From Streptomyces paradoxus (GTDB taxonomy: Bacteria > Actinomycetota > Actinomycetes > Streptomycetales > Streptomycetaceae): 64,000 nt of DNA. The notes under the pieces are model-generated. The model did not search any database. It saw only the letters and a list, made by a program, of their open reading frames with translations, and was not told the DNA's origin. Shown here one piece after another: positions 33,448 through 41,985 of this stretch. Location of the stretch: the NCBI RefSeq assembly GCF_014202475.1, contig NZ_JACHGV010000011.1, forward strand, positions 62,001 to 126,000. Reading direction: 5' to 3'. The number at the start of each line of letters is the position of its first letter. Within the stretch, counting starts at the first letter, position 1. The position numbers and the translations under genes were made by a program.

Positions 33448-34336
33448 GGACCGCCGCCTTCCCGCCGAACAGCCCGGTCGGCCGGACCAGCAGCACCAGC
33501 ACCATCACCGCGTAGGGAGCGACGTCGCCGAACCCCTCGCCCAGGACGTGCAGTTCCGACTGGTAGCCCGCGACGAGCGCCTCGGTCATGCCGATCAGCA
33601 GACTGCCCGCGAGGGCACCGGGGGGCGAGGCCATGCCGCCGAGGATCGCCGCCGGGAAGGCCTTCAGGGCGATCTGCCCCGTGGTGCGCTCCAGGCCGGG
33701 TGCGGGGAACGCGGCGAGGAAGACCGCCGCCAGGGCGGCCAGCGCTCCGGCCAGGCACCAGGCCAGCATGCGGACCCGCACCAGCCGTACGCCCATCAGG
33801 GCTGCCGCCTCGACGTCCTCGGCCGAGGCCCGCAGCGACAGGCCCCAGGTGGTGTACCGGAACAGGGCGAAGACACCGGCGATGACCACGGCGGAGACCA
33901 CGATCGCGGCGATACGGCTGTCCGCGACGGTCACCGGGCCGAGCCCGCTGACCGAGTCGCCCCAGGGGTCGCCGAGCGAGAGCAGGTCCCCTCCGATACG
34001 CCGTGACAGGTCGGTGAGGATGAGGATGTCGACGCCGATGGTGACGATGGTCTGCACATGGGCGGTGTGCGGGTCCGGCCCGCCGGCCTGGAGCAGGAAG
34101 CGGTCCATGGCTCCGGCCACGGCCGCCGTCACCAGGACGGACACCGCGAGGGCCCCGGCGAAGCCGAGGTCGTCGTGGAGTACGGCGGTGAGGTAGCCGC
34201 CGAGCAGGAGCAGGGAGCCGTGGGCGAAGTTCATGACGCCGGAGGCCTTGAAGATGATGACGAAGCCGAGGGCGACGAGGGCGTAGACCGCGCCCAGGGC
34301 GAGGCCGTTGAACACGTTGTCGAGGAGGGAGGTCAT
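33440..34336 (-). CDS. LivH-type ABC permease
   Basis: 298 aa from ATG 34336, whose ATGA overlaps the stop of the LivG-type gene. Hydrophobic throughout: NGLALGAVYALVALGFVIIF at the start, then FKASGVMNFAHGSLLLLGGY (typical LivH), LRASAEDVEAAALMGVRLVR (coupling loop) and AFPAAILGGMASPPGALAGS. The open frame upstream to 34957 belongs to a shadow of the ATPase gene. Confidence 0.92.
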   Translation of the reverse strand: MTSLLDNVFNGLALGAVYALVALGFVIIFKASGVMNFAHGSLLLLGGYLTAVLHDDLGFAGALAVSVLVTAAVAGAMDRFLLQAGGPDPHTAHVQTIVTIGVDILILTDLSRRIGGDLLSLGDPWGDSVSGLGPVTVADSRIAAIVVSAVVIAGVFALFRYTTWGLSLRASAEDVEAAALMGVRLVRVRMLAWCLAGALAALAAVFLAAFPAPGLERTTGQIALKAFPAAILGGMASPPGALAGSLLIGMTEALVAGYQSELHVLGEGFGDVAPYAVMVLVLLVRPTGLFGGKAAVRV

Positions 34337-35133
34337 GCCGCGTCCTCCTGCTCGGCGCCGGTGCCGAGGTAGGCGCGCAGCACCTCGGGGTCGCTGCGGA
34401 CCTCGTCCGGGGTGCCGTGCGCGATGCGGCGGCCGAAGTCGAGGACGGTGACCTCGTCGGCGAGCCGCATCACCAGGCCCATGTCGTGCTCGACCAGGAC
34501 GACGGACAGGCCGAGTTCGGCCCGTACGGTGTGCACGACCTCGACCGTGCGGGCGCGTTCGGCCGCGTTCATCCCGGCGACCGGTTCGTCCAGCAGCAGG
34601 ACGCTGGGCTCCAGGCAGAGGGCGCGGGCGAACTCCACGCGTTTGCGGTCGCCGTAGGACAGCAGTGCGACAGGGTGGTCGAAGTGCTGTGCGAGGCCGG
34701 TGAGTTCGGCGATCTCGCGGGCCCGGTCGAGGTGTTCGCGTTGTTCGCGCCGTGCCTGCGGCAGGCGCAGCGCGCTGGCGGCGAACCCTGAGCGGGACAG
34801 GGCGTGGCGGCCGAGCATCAGGTTGTCGGCGACCGTGCCCTGGGTGGTGACGATGTTCTGGAAGGTGCGGGCGACGCCGAGGGCGGCGATGCGGTGCGGG
34901 GCGAGCCGGGTCAGGTCGGCGTCCCCGAGCCGCACGGTGCCCGCGGCCGGGCGGCACAGCCCCGACAGCACGTTGAAGCAGGTGGACTTGCCCGCTCCGT
35001 TGGGTCCGATGAGGGCGTGGACGGAACCCGGGGTGACGGTGAACGACACCGCGTCCAGGGCGGTGAGTCCGGCGAAGCGGACGGTCACGTCCGTGACGGC
35101 GAGTTCGGGCGGTGCGGTGGTGCGGTCGGTCAC
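34333..35133 (-). CDS. LivG-type ABC ATPase
   Basis: 266 aa from GTG 35133 (GTGA overlap with the LivF-type stop). Walker A GPNGAGKST near residue 40, the family-specific ARTFQNI segment, signature LSYGDRKRVEFARAL (LSYGD variant normal for LivG) and Walker B VLLLDEPVAGMNAAE, followed by VVLVEHDMGLVM. It works with the LivF-type ATPase to energise the permease pair. Confidence 0.93.
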   Translation of the reverse strand: MTDRTTAPPELAVTDVTVRFAGLTALDAVSFTVTPGSVHALIGPNGAGKSTCFNVLSGLCRPAAGTVRLGDADLTRLAPHRIAALGVARTFQNIVTTQGTVADNLMLGRHALSRSGFAASALRLPQARREQREHLDRAREIAELTGLAQHFDHPVALLSYGDRKRVEFARALCLEPSVLLLDEPVAGMNAAERARTVEVVHTVRAELGLSVVLVEHDMGLVMRLADEVTVLDFGRRIAHGTPDEVRSDPEVLRAYLGTGAEQEDAA

Positions 35134-35951
35134 GCGGCTCCCTGCCCCTCGGTGGTTCCGGCTCTCTGCGCGGTCTCGGCGCCTTCGCCGCTGGTCTCGC
35201 CGAGGTACAGGCGCTTCACGGCGTCCGTGCGGGCGAGTTCGTCGGCGGGCCCGGAGAGCCGGACCTCGCCGACCTCCAGGACGTGGGCGGTGTCGGCGAG
35301 GGACAGTGCCATGCCGGCGTTCTGCTCGACGAGCAGGACGGCGGTGCCCTGGGCGTTGATCTCGCGGACGACCTCGGCGATCCGGTGGACCATCTGCGGG
35401 GCGAGACCCAGGGAAGGCTCGTCGAGCAGGAGCAGCCGGGGCGCGGCCATGAGGGCCCGGCCGATGGCGAGCATCTGCTGCTCGCCGCCGGAGAGCAGCC
35501 CCGCTGCCTGCCGGGTGCGTTCGGCGAGGCGCGGGAAGAGCGTGAAGACCCGCTCCCTGGCCCGGGCGACCTGGTCGGGGCGGCGCCGCCCGAGGCCGAG
35601 CCCGCCGGAGCGGAGGTTCTCGTCGACGGTGAGTCCGGCGAAGACCCGGCGCCCCTCGGGGACCTGGACGACCCCGGCGCGCACCGCGGCGACCGGGTCG
35701 CGTCCGTCGAGTTCCGTCGTGCCGTAGTGGATACGGCCGGCCGTGACCGCGCCGCGGTGCAGGCGCAGGGTGCCCGACACGGCCCGCAGCAGGGTCGTCT
35801 TGCCCGCGCCGTTGGCGCCGAGCAGGGCGACGACCGTGCCGTGCGGGACGGTCAGGGACACGGAGCGAAGGGCGGACACGGCGCGCCCGTAGGTCACGTC
35901 GAGGTCCTCGACCTGCAGGGCGGGCTCGTCGTCCGGTGGTGCTTCGGGCAT
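35130..35951 (-). CDS. LivF-type ABC ATPase
   Basis: 273 aa from ATG 35951; a GTG directly before it (35954) would add one residue, with CGAGGAG upstream. Walker A GANGAGKTT, typical LivF motif VVQVPEGRRVFAGLTVDENL, signature LSGGEQQMLAIGRALM and Walker B LLLLDEPSLGLAPQM. It is the first gene of the five-gene importer operon. The C-terminal 20 residues are Glu/Gly/Thr-rich. About 260 bases separate it from the PucR gene. Confidence 0.93.
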   Translation of the reverse strand: MPEAPPDDEPALQVEDLDVTYGRAVSALRSVSLTVPHGTVVALLGANGAGKTTLLRAVSGTLRLHRGAVTAGRIHYGTTELDGRDPVAAVRAGVVQVPEGRRVFAGLTVDENLRSGGLGLGRRRPDQVARARERVFTLFPRLAERTRQAAGLLSGGEQQMLAIGRALMAAPRLLLLDEPSLGLAPQMVHRIAEVVREINAQGTAVLLVEQNAGMALSLADTAHVLEVGEVRLSGPADELARTDAVKRLYLGETSGEGAETAQRAGTTEGQGAA

Positions 35952-36176
35952 CACGGCTCCTCGGATCCGTGCCGGCGGGCACGGGTGCTTCGGGGGAAGG
36001 GCAGCTCACGACAGCACGGGCCCGGGTGGGCGGTACAGGTGTTCGGGCCGGGTGGCTGCGTGGTCCCAACCGGGTCCGGCGGGGATTGTGCGGCTGCCCA
36101 GGAGCGGGGGGTGCGCTCGAGCGGGTGCGCCTACGAGACGCGCGGCGACGAGACACACGACGTGCGCAGGGGAGGG

Positions 36177-36204
36177 ACCGGCGCCGCCGCGCGGCGGCGC
36201 CGGT
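36177..36204 (-). terminator. GC-rich palindrome after the PucR gene
   Basis: Perfect 28-base inverted repeat (ACCGGCGCCGCCGC followed at once by its complement), 11 bases beyond the PucR-type stop codon. Position and strength fit a terminator separating the regulator from the ABC operon; the remaining 35955-36176 holds no gene. Confidence 0.75.
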
Positions 36205-36214
36205 GGAGGTTCGG

Positions 36215-37483
36215 TCAGCCGCGGAGCAGTCGGCGGGCCGTCAGGGCGAGGCTGATCTCCACCACGTCGTGCGGGCGGGCCAGGGAGCGGCCGATGAGCT
36301 GTTCGCAGCGGCGCAGCCGGTTCAGGACGGTGTTGCGGTGGCAGTAGAGCCGTTCACCGGCACGCTGGGCGGAACCCTCACAGGCGAACCAGGCGACCAG
36401 GGTGTCCAGCAGGACGTCACGGTCGGCCGGCTCCAGGCGCAGCAGCGGGCCGAGCACCCTCTCGGCGAGGGTCGCGCCGAGCTCGGGGCAGGAGACGACC
36501 AGCGCCTCGGGCAGGTGGTCGGTGAGCCGGACCGTGCCACCTTCGGGCGGGCAGATGCTCAGGGCCAGGTCGGCCAGGCGCCGGGCGTCGCCGACGGCGG
36601 CGAGTCCCGTCACGGCGCTGCCTACGCCGATCCGGCGGCCCGCGGGGCCGTCGGTGGACAGGGCCAGCGCCGCCACGGGGTCCCGGTCGGCCTCGCCGTC
36701 CCCCACGTCGCCGACGACGACGATGCCGTGATCCACCTCGGCTCCCGTGTGCCAGTAGGCGCTCCCGCCGGCCGATGGGTCCTGCGGCCGGCCCCCGGCG
36801 ACCGCGACGACGACGTACCGGCCGTGCTCCGGCAGGCACAGCCTCTCGGCGGTCTCGGGCAGGTCCGCGATCCGGCTCGTGCCGTCCAGGAGGGCCGCCG
36901 CCAGCAGGCGCACCCTGTTCTCGCGCCGCCAGGCGAGCTGCCGCTCGGCCTGCCGGTAGGCGTCCGCCACGAGGGTGCAGTGCTCGTCGACGAAGTTCCA
37001 CACGTCGGTGGCCACATGCACGAGCAGCCGGATGTCCTCGGGCTCCGAACGGGTGGTCTCCTCGACCAGCCGCTGCCACACCAGGGACCCGCCCAGCCGG
37101 AACGCGTGCAGCAGGGCGTCCAGCGGCAGTCCCTGCTCGGCCCGGGTGACACCGATCCGCCAGGTGCAGCGGTGAGCGGCCTCGCGGGTGCCGCGCGGGT
37201 CGAGCAGCGAGGTCACGCTGTGCCGCAGCGAGCGGCAGACCTCCTGCCAGGTGGCGGCGTGGTCGTTCTCCAGCGCCGTCCGGTACGCCGGTTCCTGCTC
37301 GCGCAGGACCGCCAGCAGCCGGTCGGTCAGATCCGGCAGGTCGTCGAGCAGGACGCGAGCGGCCCGGTGCAGGACGCGCAGCGCGTCGGCGTCGATCAGC
37401 GACCGGACCCGCCGGGACCGCAGCTGCGGGACGGGTGTCGGCCCGGCGCGGAACGGCGTAGGTGTGCGTGCGGCAGGGTGCAC
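36215..37483 (-). CDS. PucR-family (CdaR-like) transcriptional regulator
   Basis: 422 aa. N-terminal alpha-helical sensor region (residues 20-190), a central GGDEF-like fold region, and a C-terminal PucR HTH_30 domain: CEGSAQRAGERLYCHRNTVL, then NRLRRCEQLIGRSLARPHD and ISLALTARRLL. PucR-type proteins often control nearby catabolic or transport genes in response to nitrogen or amino-acid signals. It is encoded just upstream of the five-gene importer and on the same strand, so it is a good candidate for its regulator. Confidence 0.9.
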   Translation of the reverse strand: MHPAARTPTPFRAGPTPVPQLRSRRVRSLIDADALRVLHRAARVLLDDLPDLTDRLLAVLREQEPAYRTALENDHAATWQEVCRSLRHSVTSLLDPRGTREAAHRCTWRIGVTRAEQGLPLDALLHAFRLGGSLVWQRLVEETTRSEPEDIRLLVHVATDVWNFVDEHCTLVADAYRQAERQLAWRRENRVRLLAAALLDGTSRIADLPETAERLCLPEHGRYVVVAVAGGRPQDPSAGGSAYWHTGAEVDHGIVVVGDVGDGEADRDPVAALALSTDGPAGRRIGVGSAVTGLAAVGDARRLADLALSICPPEGGTVRLTDHLPEALVVSCPELGATLAERVLGPLLRLEPADRDVLLDTLVAWFACEGSAQRAGERLYCHRNTVLNRLRRCEQLIGRSLARPHDVVEISLALTARRLLRG

Positions 37484-37599
37484 GGCGGTCCTCCCCCCAC
37501 TTCGGTCCTACTGCTGCTTCGAAGAATGGCATACCGTCCGGTCGGTCCCTAGAGTCGTGCGGCGTTCTTCTCCGGGCGGTCGCCGAGAATCCCGGGGGG

Positions 37600-39309
37600 T
37601 CAGCGGTGCTCTTGGTCGACCATGCGGGCCAGCTCGATGCGGGAGCGCACGCCGAGAGCGGCGAAGACGTTCCGCAGGTGGTAGTCGACGGTGCGGGTGC
37701 TGACGGCCAGCCGCTGGGCCACTTCCCGGTTGGTGGCGCCCTCGGCCACGTGGCGGGCGATGCGCAGTTGCTGCGGTGTCAGCCGTGCCAGTCCCGCGGC
37801 CGGCTCCTTCCCGGACGCGGCTCCGTTGGCGCGCAGTTCGCCGCGCGCCTGGTCGGCCCAGGCGCCGGCACCGCAGCGTTCGAAGGCGACCAGGGCGGCT
37901 CCGAGCCTGCCACGGGCCTCCCGCAGCCGGCGGCGGCGTCGCAGCCACCGGCCGTACAGAAGCTCGGTCCGCGCCCGCTCGAAGTCGCCGCCCGACCCGT
38001 CGTGCAGGGCGAGCGCCCGCAGATAGAGGTCGTCGGCTTCGCGGTCGTCCGCGGCGAGCAGGGCACGACAGCGCGCGAGCTGGGCCGGCGCATGCGGATC
38101 GGCACCGAAATCCGCCCACCGGGCGAGGTCGCCGACGGGCCCCCGGGCGTCCTCCGGCTGCCCGGCGAGTACCGCGGCCTCGACGAAGCAGGGCACGGCG
38201 AGCATCCAGACGGCGAAGTGACCACGCCGGGGGCCGGGTCCGACCAGCGGGCGGAGCCGGTCGGCGGCGTCCAAGGGGCGCCCGCGGGCCAGGTCGGCGC
38301 GGGCGGTGGCCCACTCGGCCAGGGTCGCGGCCTGGGCCAGGCCGTGACGGCGGGCGGTGGCCATGGCGGCCGAGGCGTACCCGGTGACCGCGGCGGTGTC
38401 CCCCTCGATCGAGGCGGCCAGGGCGAGCATCGCGTGGTGGCTCGCCGCGCTGTTGCGATGACCGGCCAGCAGCGCCGCGCGCACGCCCTCCTCCGCGTGG
38501 GAGCGCGCCTGCGCGTGACGGCCGGCGCGCAGTTCGCCGTAGGCCAGGTACTCAAGGGCCCGCGCCTCGGAGGCGACGCACTCCGCGTTGCGGGCGACCG
38601 CGAGGGCTCGGGCCCCGGCCGTGCGGGCGGCGTGGACGTCCCCGAGCAGCAGGGCCGCCGACGCGGCGCGCAGCAGCCGCTCCGGCGGGTCGTCGTGGCG
38701 CACGCGGCTCAGTACGCGCCGCAGCGGACCGGCGGCGTGTTCCGGCCGCCGGGTCAGCAGGGCCCGCATGCCGTCGCGGTAGTCCCAGAAGAAGGGGTCG
38801 CGATCCTGGCCCGGCCCGGGGCCGGGCGGCGCCGGCTGCCCGCCCTCGGTGGGAGGAACGGTGAGGTGCGCGGCGTCGGGCGGCCGCGGGCCGCCGGCGC
38901 CTCGCGCCGCGGCCGGGGCCTCGCCGTGCGCGCCCGTCGCGGGGGCGCCGTGGGTGTCGGCGGGTTCCTCGGCCGTGACGGTGTCCGGTACGGCGTTCCC
39001 GCCGGCCGGCCCTGGGTTGTCCGCGCCGTCGAGGGCGGTCAGACAGGCCATGACGTCGCCCGCGGCCCAGGCGGCGTCCGCCGCGCAGAGGCGTGCGGCC
39101 TCGGCCCCGTCCGGAGCACCGGCGGCGAGCAGGGACGCTGCCAGCAGCAGGGTCTCGCGCGCGTCGTCCACCGGGCCGTCGAACAACTGCCGTCGGCCAC
39201 GGGCGAGTTCGGTCCGCCCGCGGTCCTCGGCGGACGACCGGGCGGCGTCCCGGCCGTACCGGCTCCCTGCGCTGGGAGCCGTCCGCGCCCTGCTGCTGTC
39301 TCCGGTCAC
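37600..39309 (-). CDS. LuxR-family regulator with helical-repeat region, lacking the ATPase domain
   Basis: 569 aa from GTG 39309; the longer frame to 39870 is antisense to the cutinase gene. C-terminal LuxR HTH: LTPQQLRIARHVAEGATNRE and RLAVSTRTVDYHLRNVFAAL. The central 350 residues are TPR-like Ala/Arg/Leu-rich helices (DAARTAGARALAVARNAE, FERARTELLYGRWLRRRRRL) as in the C-terminal half of LAL regulators. The expected N-terminal Walker ATPase is absent. A Pro/Gly/Ala-rich insert lies around residues 95-160. It may be a truncated LAL regulator or a real ATPase-less variant. No near target is evident. Confidence 0.8.
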   Translation of the reverse strand: MTGDSSRARTAPSAGSRYGRDAARSSAEDRGRTELARGRRQLFDGPVDDARETLLLAASLLAAGAPDGAEAARLCAADAAWAAGDVMACLTALDGADNPGPAGGNAVPDTVTAEEPADTHGAPATGAHGEAPAAARGAGGPRPPDAAHLTVPPTEGGQPAPPGPGPGQDRDPFFWDYRDGMRALLTRRPEHAAGPLRRVLSRVRHDDPPERLLRAASAALLLGDVHAARTAGARALAVARNAECVASEARALEYLAYGELRAGRHAQARSHAEEGVRAALLAGHRNSAASHHAMLALAASIEGDTAAVTGYASAAMATARRHGLAQAATLAEWATARADLARGRPLDAADRLRPLVGPGPRRGHFAVWMLAVPCFVEAAVLAGQPEDARGPVGDLARWADFGADPHAPAQLARCRALLAADDREADDLYLRALALHDGSGGDFERARTELLYGRWLRRRRRLREARGRLGAALVAFERCGAGAWADQARGELRANGAASGKEPAAGLARLTPQQLRIARHVAEGATNREVAQRLAVSTRTVDYHLRNVFAALGVRSRIELARMVDQEHR

Positions 39310-39545
39310 CCCACGGAGGTTACTCGTGCGTAAGGAAGGCCGGAAGGTTGAAGTCCGCGCGTCCCGGTGGGCACAGCCACGGCCCCACCTGCGCATTGAC
39401 CGGGTCCGGCCCGGTGACGCGTTGTGCCCCGGCCCAACGGCCGGCCGTCCCGCATGTACCCGGGCACGGCACCGGCGGCGGACACATCGTGCACGCCCGC
39501 CGCCGGGCCCCCTCGCCGCCGCGGCTCGGCAGCAGGGGGCGGAGG

Positions 39546-40475
39546 TCAGGAACCGTGGGGGCAGTTGCCCCGGTACTCCTCGACGGCCGAGCTCGGACGG
39601 GGCAGCGGGCACAGGAACTGCTCGTAGCGGGTGTCGTTGTCGATGAACCGCTTGAGCCAGGAAACGCTGTACTTCGCGATCGTCGTGTTCGACGAGTTGG
39701 GCGTGAAGTGCGTCGCCGAGTTCAGCTCCAGGTAGCCCCGGTCCAGCGAGGAGGACAGGCTGGAGTAGAAGGGCTCCGCGTGGGAGGAGACCGGGGCGAT
39801 GGTGTCGCCGTCGGCTCCGAAGATCAGGGTCGGCGTGGTGAGCTCGGGCCAGGTCTTGTCGAGGTTCCACGGGGTCAGCGGGATCGCCGCCTGGAGGGCC
39901 GGACGCGACTTGGCGGCCTCCAGGCTGCCGCCACCGCCCATCGAGTGGCCCATGACGCCGAGGCGAGAGGCGTCGACACGGCCGCGCACCGAGCTGCGCT
40001 CGGTGAGGTGGTCCAGGGCGGCCAGCAGCTGGCGGCCGCGGGAGTCGGGCTGGTCGAGCGTGGTGAGGGTGTCGATGGTGAACACCACGAACCCCTGGGA
40101 GGCCAGGCGCGGTCCGAGCCAGGCGATGGACGACTCGTAGGCGGTGTAGCCGGGCGAGATGGCCACCGCTCCGAAGGTGCCGTCACTGGTGCTCGTCGGG
40201 TAGTAGATGGTGCCGCCGCCGAATCCGGTGACGGACAGCGAGGAGACGGACGTCTGCGACACGGCGTACGGGCCGCGGACCGCCTCGATGCTGGACGTGG
40301 TGGGGGCCGGGCCGCGCTCATAGGGGTTGTCGGCGGCGTGGGCGCCCGGGCCGGTCAGGGGCCCGAGGCCGACGGCGAGCGCGAGGGCCGCTGCGGCACC
40401 GGCCAGGCGTCCGGCCCGGTGCCCGAGGGTGTCCCGAGTCCGGGTGGGAGAGCCGGTGTGGGGGTGGAGTTGCAC
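39546..40475 (-). CDS. Secreted PET-hydrolase/cutinase-like polyesterase
   Basis: 309 aa from GTG 40475 (AGAGGA 9 bases upstream). Signal peptide with Tat-like RAGRLAGAAAALALAVG ending near AHA/AD. Catalytic triad by alignment to the LCC/Thermobifida cutinase family: Ser178 in GHSMGGGGS, Asp224 in GADGDTIAP and His256 in SATHFTP. The substrate-site residues are conserved: Tyr in SPGYTAYESS and Trp203 in TPWNLDKTW. The C-terminal cysteines 289 and 305 (LCPLP / NCPH) can form the usual stabilising disulfide. It should hydrolyse cutin and related polyesters or lipids. Activity on PET is plausible for the family but untested. Confidence 0.92.
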   Translation of the reverse strand: MQLHPHTGSPTRTRDTLGHRAGRLAGAAAALALAVGLGPLTGPGAHAADNPYERGPAPTTSSIEAVRGPYAVSQTSVSSLSVTGFGGGTIYYPTSTSDGTFGAVAISPGYTAYESSIAWLGPRLASQGFVVFTIDTLTTLDQPDSRGRQLLAALDHLTERSSVRGRVDASRLGVMGHSMGGGGSLEAAKSRPALQAAIPLTPWNLDKTWPELTTPTLIFGADGDTIAPVSSHAEPFYSSLSSSLDRGYLELNSATHFTPNSSNTTIAKYSVSWLKRFIDNDTRYEQFLCPLPRPSSAVEEYRGNCPHGS

Positions 40476-40639
40476 GACGAGTCGTCCTCTCTGTCGTGGC
40501 AGGTGGCCGTTCGCGGGCACGCGGGACCTGGGGCGTCCGCCGCGTGCCCGCGTCGGGCACCGCCGTCGGGCTGGCCGTGCCACCATCGGGGACCGGCCAC
40601 CGCGCGGGGACCGGCAATGTCACCGGTCTCGTACGGCCG

Positions 40640-41010
40640 CCGCCGCGTCGGCGGGCAGTGCCGGCCACGGCGAGGCCGAAGCCGATGAGCAGGACCGGCC
40701 CGGCCTTCGACAGCGGGAACACGTGGCCGCCCAGCCGGAGCGGAGGACGACGAGCAGTGCCATGGCCCGGGCCAGCGGGGAGTCGAGGCGGGGCCGGGGT
40801 GGGCGGCAGGCCGGTGCAGAAGACGGCGATCTTCGGGGTGAGGCGTGTCCGACCAGACCCGTCCGGTGCGGCGGTGCTGCCGCAGCGACTGCGCACCCCG
40901 AAGCAGCACGTGTCCGGCCGAGGAGCCTGACGGTGAGGCAGGGGGCGGGCGAGGCGGCCGGCGCGACCGCGAGGCCTGCGGCGGTCAGCGCAGCACGCCG
41001 CGGCCTTCCT
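40640..41010 (-). pseudogene. Decayed LysE/RhtB-family exporter gene
   Basis: No intact frame, but LysE-like pieces appear in order in different leftward frames: LTAAGLAVAPAASP, GHVLLRGAQSLRQHRRTGRV, then RLTPKIAVFCTGLPPTPAPP (normally LNPKIAVFYTGLLP), LARAMALLVVLRSGW and VLLIGFGLAVAG at the end. At least two frameshifts separate them. An intact LysE-family gene lies nearby at 41986. The exact ends of the remnant are uncertain. Confidence 0.65.
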
Positions 41011-41300
41011 GATGGCCGGGTCCGGAGCGGACAGGCCCCACCGTCACGCTGCGCCCACTCCCCCGCGGCCGGCGCACGCGCCGCATCTTCACGGTCGTAC
41101 GCCAGCCCGGGGGCGGCACCTCGCCGTCCTCGCGTGCCGCGACGCCCTCCGCCGGGCGGTCGGCTTTCACTCCCGCCGGGGGTGAGGCGCCGAGGCTCAC
41201 CGTCGTCCGGACAGCGGGTCCTCATCGGCGGGGTCCCGGTGGGGCTGCTGCCGCTGTTGAGCGAGGGTGGGGACCCTTCTCACGCGTGACGCCGCACGCG
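41011..41300. other. Non-coding stretch between LysE remnant and snapalysin
   Basis: No convincing frame on either strand. It holds only short arginine- and proline-rich open frames typical of GC-rich noise, and a short inverted repeat (ACGCGTG/CACGCGT) at the snapalysin stop. The cutinase promoter region (40476-40640) is likewise empty apart from the ribosome site. Confidence 0.4.
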
Positions 41301-41864
41301 TCAGTCCACGATCACCCCCGCACGCCCCGCCGGGGCCCGCTCGGCGAGCGCGCCGGCGAAGTTCCCCTCGACTTCCGCCTTCTCCGCCGCGTTCGGGTAC
41401 GGGTTGGTGCACGAAGTGCCCGCGGTGGAGCCGGACATCAGGCTGGAGCACGGTCCGGGCTTGCGGTCCGGCAGACCCAGGATGTGCCCGAGTTCGTGCG
41501 AGGAGATGCGGATGGTGTCGTACCCCTGGTCGACGGCCTGACGCCCGATGTACACGGTGCCGTTGCCCAGGGTGGTGGGCAGGGCGCGCGGCCAGCCGTT
41601 GTCCGCGAGGACCCGGATGTTCGCTCGCTGCCCGGCCGCGACCGGCCGCAGCTCGACGGCGTCGACGCTCTCGTTCCAGATGGCCGCGCCCCGGTTGACG
41701 GCGCTCCTGAACTCCGCGGAGCCGCTGGCGTCATAGGTCAGGACGCGGGCGGCGAGTGGGGCTTCCGCGACTCGGGGGGCGGCGGCCACGGCCTGGCCAC
41801 CCGTCAGGGACAAGGACACCACACAGGCGGCGGCGAGACCGCCGGTCAGCATTCGGACGTGCAT
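41301..41864 (-). CDS. snpA: Snapalysin-type secreted neutral metalloprotease (M7)
   Basis: 187 aa. Signal peptide (GGLAAACVVSLSLTGGQAVAA) and a short propeptide, then the metzincin core. Zinc ligands are His123, His127 and Asp133 in ISSHELGHILGLPD, the HExxHxxGxxD motif diagnostic for snapalysin. The pair of Cys around CSSLMSGSTAGTSC forms the usual disulfide and contains the Met-turn. Streptomyces snpA is often divergent from a LysR regulator gene; here no LysR is adjacent and a LysE exporter is upstream on the same strand. Confidence 0.95.
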   Translation of the reverse strand: MHVRMLTGGLAAACVVSLSLTGGQAVAAAPRVAEAPLAARVLTYDASGSAEFRSAVNRGAAIWNESVDAVELRPVAAGQRANIRVLADNGWPRALPTTLGNGTVYIGRQAVDQGYDTIRISSHELGHILGLPDRKPGPCSSLMSGSTAGTSCTNPYPNAAEKAEVEGNFAGALAERAPAGRAGVIVD

Positions 41865-41985
41865 GATCGACCTCCTTGTGGGGAAAGGGCAGTCGTGCTC
41901 ATGACATTCTTTAGCCCATGGCCCGGCAAGGTCACCATCGAATCCGTCAAACGGCGTACGCGGCGCCCCAGCGGAAGCCGGTCCG

